Assembly (NCBI RefSeq): GCF_014839835.1
Contig: NC_071646.1
Span: forward strand, 6,628,001-6,692,000
Length of the DNA stretch: 64,000 nucleotides
Direction: 5' to 3'
Origin: Dryobates pubescens
Taxonomy: Eukaryota > Chordata > Aves > Piciformes > Picidae
Every line of letters begins with the position of its first letter. The first letter of the stretch is position 1. A program made the position numbers and the translations under genes. Below the pieces are notes generated by a model that saw nothing but the letters and a program-made list of their open reading frames with translations, made no database searches and was not told the DNA's origin. Shown here piece by piece: positions 21,427 to 30,500 of the stretch.

Positions 21427-21534
21427 TCAGATGCTGCCTGCCACCAGCAGGCCCTGCTGGTCACTGCTGAAGCCCTGGGGGGTGTTGTAGAGGCTCTGCC
21501 CCTGCAGGCTGGCAACAGCATGGAGAGAAATCTT
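21427..21534 (-). CDS. DRAM2: DRAM2 exon 8 (last exon, C-terminal tail)
   Basis: Acceptor CTCCTCCACAG; 35 codons beginning [20 protein letters not shown] and a TGA at 21429-21427. It aligns with human [20 protein letters not shown] at the start and then diverges. The final ten codons resemble one unit of the adjoining 20-bp minisatellite. Confidence 0.9.
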   Translation of the reverse strand, partial: KISLHAVASLQGQSLYNTPQGFSSDQQGLLVAGSI

Positions 21535-24500
21535 CTGTGGAGGAGGAAGAAAAGGCAAGTGAGCAGCTCTGGCCCTGCCCCAGTGTGGGCAACGTTGGGC
21601 TCAGGTGAACCACCCCAGGGCAGGCAGCTGTGGAACTTCCTGAGCCTCAGCCCCAGGGCAAGAGCCAGAGAATGCTTTGGGTGGGAAAAGAGCTTAAAGC
21701 TCCTCCAGCCCAAGCCCTGCAGCCCCCAGGGACATCCCCAGCCCCAGCAGGCTGCTCCCAGCCCCACACAACCTGCCCTACTCTGGTGCCAGCCCTGGGG
21801 CAGCTCCCAGCTCTCTGGGCAGCCTGGCACAGGCTCTCCCCACCCTCAGCACCAAACATTTCTCCTTCTCTCCACTCTCAATCTGCCTCTTTCAGCTCCA
21901 AACCATCTCCCCTTGCCCTGGCACATCAGGCCCTGCTCTAAACTCTGTCCCCAGCTTTCTTCCAGGCTCCTTTCAGCACTGCAAGGCCACCAGGAGGTCT
22001 CCCTGGAGCCTTCTCCCCTCCAGGCTGCACAACCCCAACCCTCTCAGCCTGGGCTCCCAGCAGAGGGCTTCCAGCCCTGCCAGCACTGCTGTGGCCTCCT
22101 CTGGCCCTGCTCCCCCAGGGCCCTGTCTGTGCTGAGGGCTCCAGAGCTGCCCCAGCCCTGCAGGGGAGGTCTGAGCAGAGCAGAGCAGAGGGCAGAGTCC
22201 CCTCCCTGCCCCTGCTGCCCACCCTGCTGGGGCTCAGCCCAGGCCAGGCTGGGGCTGGGCTGGCAGTGCTCAGTGCCAGCTGCACCCCCAGCACCCCCAA
22301 GGCCTTCTCCACAGGGCTGCTCCCAGCCCTTCCTCCCCAGCCTGGACTGATGCCCAACCCAGCTGCAGGAGCCTGCCCTTGGCCTGGCTGCACCTCCTGA
22401 GGCTCACTCAGATCCATTCCTGCAGCCTGCCCAGGACCCTCTGGATGGCTGCTGCCCCTCAGCTGTCCCCTGCAGCCCTCCTGAGGTGCCCCAAGCTCCC
22501 TGCCCCTGGCCCTGGGGAGGATCCTGACCAGCTCTGGTGCCAGGCCAGAGCCCTGAGGGGCAGCACTGATCCCTCTCTGCCCATCCAGCTGTTGACCACT
22601 GCCCCCCAGCTGTGCCCACCCCAGCAGTTCCCTCTGCACCGAGCTCTCCACCAACCCCCATCCACATCTCCCCAGCTCACAGAGAAGGTTGCTGCTGGGC
22701 CCTGGGCCTGTGGAGCAGCCCCCCCCAGGCAAAGCCTGGTCCCTGCCAGCCTGCTGCTGGGCTCTGTGCTGGCACAGCAGGGGCAGATCCTGCCTGGGGC
22801 CAGGGCACTGCTTGTGCTGCTCAGCACCTCCAGCCCTGGGTTATTGCCCATTCTGAAAGCAAAGGGGGGAGGGCTTGGGAGTGCTTTGCCCTCCCTGCAG
22901 GGAGTTTTCCCCCTGGGAAGCTGAGTCTGTTCCTCTGCCCCCTGCCTGCCCAGCCTGGGGGTAACAAGCAGAGCACTGCAGCCAGGAGCTCTCCTTTTGG
23001 CTCCTGCCTCCCCTGGAGGGGAGCTGCTGCAGCTGCCTCCCTGCTCCTCTGCCCTGTGCTCAGGCCTGATCCTTCTCCCTGCTGCCTCTGTGCCTCTGCA
23101 GGGTTTGTATCCTCCCTGCCCTCCCTCCTTGTCCCTTGCCCCTGTGCCCCTTGCCTGCTGTTGTCACATCTACACTGTCTAAGGGCAACTCTCTGCCTCT
23201 CCACTCCCAGGCTGACTCCAAACCATTGCCTGGGGGATTTGCTCCTTCCTTTTTCCCCTCTCTGTTGGGAGGGGGGGACAGATCCTCAGTCTTGCCCCCA
23301 TCTGAGCTCTTAACTCCCAGTTAAGGCTCAAACCACCACAGCCCTGGGGCTCAGCTCTGGGGAGGCCACACCTGCAGTGCTGTGGCCAGGTCTGGGCACC
23401 TCAGCACCAGAGAGCTGTGGAGGTGCTGGAGCCAGGGCAGAGCAGGGCAGGGAAGGGGAAGGGCCTGGGGAATGAATCTGCTGAGGAGCAACTGAGGGAG
23501 CTGGGGATGGATAGTGTGAAACAGAGGAGGCTGAGGGGAGACCTCCTGGCTGCCTACAGCTCCCTGAAGGAGCTTGTGGGGAGGTTGCTGCTGCTCTCTT
23601 CTCAAGGTCATCAGGGACAGAGCAAGAGGGAACAGCCTCAAGCTGCCCCTGGGGAGGTTTGGCCAGGACAGCAGGAAGGAGCTGCCCAGGGGGGTGCTGG
23701 AGTCACCAGTCCTGGCTGTGCTTGAAGGTGGTTTGGCTGTGGGGCTTGGGGCTGTGGTTCAGGGCTGAGCCTTGCAGAGTAGGCTTCTGGGTTGGACTTG
23801 GTGACCCTGAAGGTCTTTTCCAACCAGAGTGATGGTTCTGTGACTCTGTGAGGGACAGCACCAGGCAGAGCTCTCCTTGCACCACCCCAGGCCCTGCAGA
23901 GCTGCAGAAGGACTTCAACTCCTTTTACCTGGAAGTCTCTGATGTACGTGAGGAAGAAGCTGAGGAAGGAGAAGGCCAAGGACCACTCTGAGACAGTGCT
24001 GATGAGGTGAGTTGTGTAGCCCTGGGAGAGGAGGGAAACAAACCCCAAACAATCAGCATCAAAAGCTCCTCCTGAGCCTGCAGTGGCACCAAGGTGGTTT
24101 GCCCACACCACCTCCTGGAGCCACAGCCATGCCCTGGGCAGAGCAGAGCCCAGGGGGGGTTCTGGAGTCTCTAGGAGTGAAGCTCTGAGCTCAGAATCCA
24201 TTGGGTTGGGAGAGACCTCAGAGCTCATCCAGTCCAAGCTGTCCCCCAGCACCTCCTGACAACCCAACCCTGGCTCCAAGGGCCACATCCAAGCCCCCCT
24301 GGAACCCCTCCAGGGATGGGGACTCCACCACCTCCCTGGGCAGCACATCCCCAGGGCCAATCTCTCTGGCTGGGAAGAATTTCTTCCTCCCCTCCAGCCT
24401 GAACCTCCCCTGGCACAGCTTGAGACTGTGTCCTCTTGTTCTGCTGCTGGGGGCCTGGGAGAAGAGCCCAACCCCCACCTGGCTCCAACCTCCCTGCAGG

Positions 24501-27500
24501 GAGTTGCAGAGAGCAAGAAGGTCTCCCCTGAGCCTCCTCTGCTGCAGGCTAAGCAACCCCAGCTCCCTCAGCCTCTCCTCCCAGGGCTGTGCCCCAGACC
24601 CCTCCCCAGCTTTGTTGCCCTTCTCTGGACACCTTCCAGCAGCTCAACCTCTTTCCTGACCTGAGGAGCCCAGAGCTGGCCACAAGACTCCAGCTGTGGC
24701 CTCAGCAGTGCTGAGCACAGGGCAGGATGAGCTCCCTGCTGCTGCTGGCCACACTCTGCCTGCTGCAGGCCAGGCTGCCCTTGGCCTTCTTGGCCCCCTG
24801 GGCACACTGCTGGCTCCTGTTCAGCTGCTGTCCCCCACTCCCCCCAGGTCCCTCTCTGCCTGGCTGCTCTCAGCCACTCTGCCCCCAGAGGAGCAGGAAA
24901 TGCTCAGGGAAAGTCCTGCTCCCTCCTCACAGCTGAGCTGAACCCTCTGAGAGCTCAAGGTCCAGCTGCAGACCTGGGGGTTCAGCCAGGGGCTGGGCAG
25001 CACTGCAGCAAATCCTCTTCACACAAGGTCCAAGACTCTTCTTTGGGTGGAAGCAGACTTCTGAGAGGCTCTTTTTGCTTTCAAGGGGAGAGGGGTGGGA
25101 AGAGGCCCCAGAAGCAGCCTGCATCATGTTCCACACCTCCAGCAGGGCCTGGGGAGGATGAGGAGGGCCAGGCAGAGCTGCTGACACCTCCCTGCCCTTT
25201 CTCTGCCCACCCTGGGCTCCCTGGTGGCCCAGCTCATGGCCCTTCAAAGGCAGCTCTGTCACTTGTGTCCCTTGACCTGGTTCTCCTCCTGACTCCACCT
25301 GACAGCAGCTGGCAGCTGAGAGTCACAGTTCAGAGTCCTGGTGAGGCAGTGCCCAGCAGTCAGTGCCCAGCACTGCCTGGGAGTTGGGCAACTCCCTGAG
25401 AGGCTTCCACTGCTGCCTGTGGCACTGAAAGCTCTGACAGCTGAGGCTGCAAAGGGTTTGCCCTGAGCAGAGCTCAGCCAGGAGCTGTGCACTGCTTCAG
25501 CTGGGGCTGCTCCCCTGCCCCCTCCCAGCCCAAACAGAACCACAGAAGTGTTCAGGCTGGCAAAGCCTTCTGAGCTCACCCAACCCAACCCCAACCCAAC
25601 CCCCCCATGGCCACCCAACCCTGGCCCCAGTGCCATGGCCACAGCTTGCTGCACCCCCTCCAGCCATGGGGACTCCACCACCTCCCTGGGCAGCCTCTGC
25701 CAGGCCCTGACCACTCCTCCAGCAAAGACATTTTGCCTCCTCTCCAACCTCAGCCTCCCCTGCCACAATTCCAGGCCAGTTCCTCTCCTTCTGTGCCCTG
25801 AGCCTGGGGAGCAGAGCCCAACCCCCCCTGGCTGCAGCCTCCTCTCAGGGAGCTGCAGAGAGCAATGAGGTCTCCCTCAGCCTCCTCTGCTCCAGGCTCA
25901 ACCCCCCCAGCTCCCTCAGCTGCTCCTCTCCAGACCCTTCCCCAGCTCTGTTGCCCTTCCCTGGCCCTGCTGCAGCCTCTCAATGTCCTTCCTGGGGTGA
26001 GGAGCCCAGAGCTGAACCCAGCACTCAAGCTGTGGCCTCCCCAGTGCCCAGCCCAGGGGCACCATCCCTGCCCTGCCCCTGCTGCCCACCCCACTGCTGC
26101 TCCAGGCCAGGCTGCTGCTGCCCTTCCTGCCCCCCTGGGCACCCCCTGGCTGCTCTCCAGCTGCTGGCACCCAGCACCCCCAGGGCCTTTCCTGCTGGGC
26201 AGCTCCCAGCCCCTCTGCCCCCAGCCTGGAGCCCTCCTGGGGTTGTTGTGCCCCAAGTGCAGCCCCCAGCCCTTGGCCTTGGTGATCCTCATCCCAGTGG
26301 CCTCAGCCCCTGGCTGCAGCCTGCCCAGGGCCCTCTGCAGAGCCTCCAACCCCCCAGCAGCTCAAGTCTGCCTCCCAGGTGAGAGTCACCTGCAAAGCCT
26401 GCACACAGCAGCAGGGAGCCCCCAGAGCAGCAGCCCCTGCAGGTAACTCAGTTGGGTTTTGTTCTCTTTGCCCCACTCCATCCCTTACCTTATCCTGAGG
26501 GTCCCAGTGCAGCTTCTGCACCAGGTTAGCTCCATACAGACCACTGTAGAGGACAACTGAGGAAACAAACACTGTGGGGAAATCTGTTAAGGAGGATTCA
26601 AACCCAAAGATGAGCACTGAGGACATTCCAGACTCAGCTCTGGACTGTGTCACCCTGAGGCCAGGAGGAGATCTCTGTGATGGAACAGAAAGGGTTGGGC
26701 TGGAAGGGAGCTCAAAGCTCAGCCAGCTCCAGCCCCCTGCCATGCCCAGGGACACCTCCCACCAGCACAGCTTGCTCAGGGCCTCATCCAGCCTGGTCCT
26801 GAACACCTCCAGGCAGGGCACAGCCACAGCCTCCCTGGGCAGCCTGTGCCAGAGTCTCCCCAGCCTCACTCTCCACAATCTCTTCCTCCTCTCCACTCTC
26901 AGTCTCCCCTGCTCTAGTTTCAAGCCCTTGTCCCTTGTCCTGTCACTGCAGGCCCTTACAGACAGTCCCTCTCCAGCTTCCCTTCAGGTACTGGAAGGCT
27001 GCTGTAAGAAGAGCTTCCCCCAAGGTCTCCTGAGCAGCAGGAGCAGTGCTGGTGCCAGGGACTGCTCAGGGCTCCTTCAGCTTGGAGGTTGTTGCAGTGG
27101 CTTAGTTCCTGTCACAAGAGAGAGTAAATTCTAATCCAGATCACAGAAGTGTTTGGGTTGGCAAAGCCTTCTGAGCTCCCCCAACCCAACCCCAACCCAA
27201 CCCCAACCCCCCATGGCCACCCAACCCTGGCCCCAGTGCCATGGCCACAGCTTGCTGCAACCCCTCCAGCCATGGGGACTCCACCACCTCCCTGGGCAGC
27301 CTCTGCCAGGCCCTGACCACTCCTCCAGCAAAGACATTTTGCCTCCTCTCCAACCTCAGCCTCCCCTGGCACAATCCCAGGCCAGTTCCTCTCCTTCTGT
27401 CCCCTGAGCCTGGGGAGCAGAGCCCAACCCCCCCCTGGCTGCAGCCTCCTCTCAGGGAGCTGCAGAGAGCAATGAGGTCTCCCTCAGCCTCCTCTGCTCC

Positions 27501-30500
27501 AGGCTGAGCTTTAAGTTACAGAGGATCTGAGTTTCCCAGCACTGAGATAGGAACAACTTCAATCACTGCTGAGATCAACCCCCAAGCACCTCCAGATGTG
27601 AAAGATGACTCTGGTGGGGACCAAGGCTGAGCCTCCTGGCACAACCCTGTCTGAAATCCCAGGCTCCAGGGAGCTCTGCTGCCTGATCTGAATGCAGAGC
27701 TAATTAAAATGCTCTGCTAATGAAACCTGCAGCTGAGGCAGCTGTTGCTGCCTGCCTCAGGCAGGGGGAAGAATTCCATCAGTGGCTGCCATCCTGCCCT
27801 GGATCCTCAGCACCTAATGGACTGCTCTGTGCTGGCAGCTCTGCTGTCTGCCTCCAGCAGAGCATCAGGGCTGAGTTTACAGGGACCAAGGAATCATTTA
27901 GGCTGAAAGAGACCTTCTAGACCATGGAGCTCAAGCCCTGCCCCAGGGCCCTCAGCACCACCTCAGGGCCCTCAGCACCACCCCAGGGCTCTGAAACCCC
28001 TCCAGGCATGGGGGCTCCACCACTGCCCCTGGGCAGCCTGGGCCAGGCCTTGGCCACCCTCAAGGGGCAGAAACTGTTCCTCAAGGCCAAGCTGAACCTC
28101 CCCTGGGGCAATTTGAGGCCTATCTCTTGTTCCTTGGGAGCAGAGCCCAACCCCCCCTGGCTGCAGCCTCCTCTCAGGGAGCTGCAGAGAGCAATGAGGT
28201 CTCCCTCAGCCTCCTCTGCTCCAGGCTCAACCCCCCCAGCTCCCTCAGCTGCTCCTCCCCAGCCCTCTTCTCCAGACCCTTCCCTGGCCCTGCTCCAGCC
28301 TCCCAATGTCCTTCTTGGACTGAGGAGCCCAAAACTGAACTGAGGCTCTGGGCTGTGCCCTCCCCAGTGCCCAGCTCAGGGCACCATCCCTGCCCTGCCC
28401 CTGCTGCCCACCCCACTGCTGCTGCCAGCTGCAGCTCCCCTCCAGTGCCAGTCAGAACCATTCCAGCACAGCTTTGGCTCTTGAAGTGGGGAGCCCCAGG
28501 CTGGACAGAGCACTGCAGCTCTGCAGGGCAAGGAGAGGGGGAAGAGAGCTGCCTTGGCCTGCTGGCCAGCCTGGTGTTGGGGCAGCCCCTGTGGGGCAGC
28601 GGTGCCCAGGCAAGGATACTGCAGAGGATGCTGGAGCAGCACCAGAGCAGCGCCCCCAGGCGGACCCAGAAGACCTCCTTGCTGTGGAGCTGTGGCTGCA
28701 TCAGGTAGGAGAGGATGGTCTGCACCAGCATGTAGATGGCTCCCACTCCAAAGGTCAGGCAGGCTCCCAGCACGTGGATGTAGTACAGGATGCACTTCTA
28801 GGGACACAAAGCCCTGCTTGGCCCCAGCCTGCTCCCATTTGCTGCTCAGGGAGCACTTCCCTTCTGCACACCTTTGCCTCAGGCACCTCCCAGCTGCAGC
28901 CCTGGCAGGAGCCAGCCCTTGGAAGATCTTTCTGGAGACTTAGAGAATCCCAGGGCTGGAAGGGAGCTCCAGGCTCAGCCAGCTCCAAGCCCCTGCCATG
29001 GGCAGGGACACCTCACCCCACAGCAGGTTGCTCACAGCCACCTCCAGCCTGGCTGCAAACACCTCCAGGCAGGAGGCTTCCACCACCTCCCTGGGCAGCC
29101 TGTGCCAGGCTCTCACCACCCTCCTGGCCAACAACTTCTTCCTCACAGCCAATCTCCAGCTCCCCACTTCTAGTTCTGCTCCATCCCCCCCAGTCCTGTC
29201 CCTCCCTGACCCCCTCCAAAGTCCCTCCCCAGCTTTCCTTCAGCCCCCTGCAGCTCCTGGGAGGCCACAATGAGGTCTCCTGGGAGTCTTCTCCTCTCCA
29301 CACTGAACAGCCCCAACTCTCCCCCAGCTTCAGGCAGAGTTAGCTGGAAGCCAGCCCCTGCCAGCCCCCTGCACTGCTGCTCTGGTTCAGCTCTGGCCAG
29401 GTCCCAGCTGCACCTGAGGCAGAGGGCTCTGGGAGAGCTCTTCTGCTGAGGCAGGAGGGACACTGACACAGGAGAGCCTGCAGCTGGGCAGCCCTGCAGG
29501 CTGGCAGCAGGCTCAGGCTGGCTCCTGAGCAGCCCACCCCAGCCACCTGCAGAGCTGAATGCAACAGAGAAGCACAGCAGGGAAGGGGCTGGAAGGGACC
29601 TCCAGACAGCATCCAGGCCAAGCCCCTGCCAGAGCAGGGCACCCAGGGCAGGGCACACAGAGCACATCCAGGTTGGCTTTGAAAGTCTCCACACCAGGAG
29701 ACTCCACAACCTCTCTGGGCAGCCTGCTCCAGGCTCCAGCAGCCTCACCCCAAAGGAGTTTCTCCTCCTGTTGAGGTGGAGCCTCCTGGGTTCCAGCTTA
29801 GATCCATTCTTGTCTTGCTAGCAGGTGCCACTGAACAGAGCCTGGCCCCTTCCTTCTGACACCCCTCAGATACTGAGCAGATCCTCTCTCAGCCTTCTCC
29901 TCTCCAGACCAAGCAGCCCCAGGGCTCTCAGCCTCTCCCCAGAGCAGAGATGTTCCTCTCCCTTCAGCATCCTCACAGCCTCCCCTGGGCCCTCTGCAGC
30001 AGAAGCACAACAGGAAGGCTGCAGAGAGACTTTTCCTGAGGGTGTCTGAAGACAGGAGAAGGGTTTGGAGCTGAGGGGGAGCAGGGTTAGAGTGGAGCTG
30101 AGGGAGAAGCTCTTCAGTGTGAGGCTGCTGGGGCTCTGGCTGTGGATATTCCCTGCCTGGGGGTGCTCAGGACCAGGCTGGATGAGGCCTTGAGCAAGCT
30201 GTGCTGGTGGGAGGTGTCCCTGGGCACGGTGGGGAGGTTGGAGTAGATGATCTCTGAGACCCCTTCCAACCTGAGCCACGCTGGGGCTCTACACACTGCA
30301 GCTCTGCCCCCAGAGGGTTTGCTTCCAGCACCTTCCCATGCTAGGAGAGCTCAGAGAGCTTCCCCCCCCTGCCCTGGGGCCTGGCCAGCTGCAGGCTGGC
30401 AGCAGCAAAGCACACACCTGGAAGTTTGCAATGATGCAGAGCCCAAAGCAGCTCATCCAGCCCAGGCTGAGGCCAAGCTTGTTCAGCTGCAGGATCCTGG

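Noticed and set aside
26557-26571. Alternative acceptor for DRAM2 exon 6
   Set aside because: It would drop five residues present in mammalian DRAM2, while the upstream acceptor restores exact length and phase; kept only as a note.
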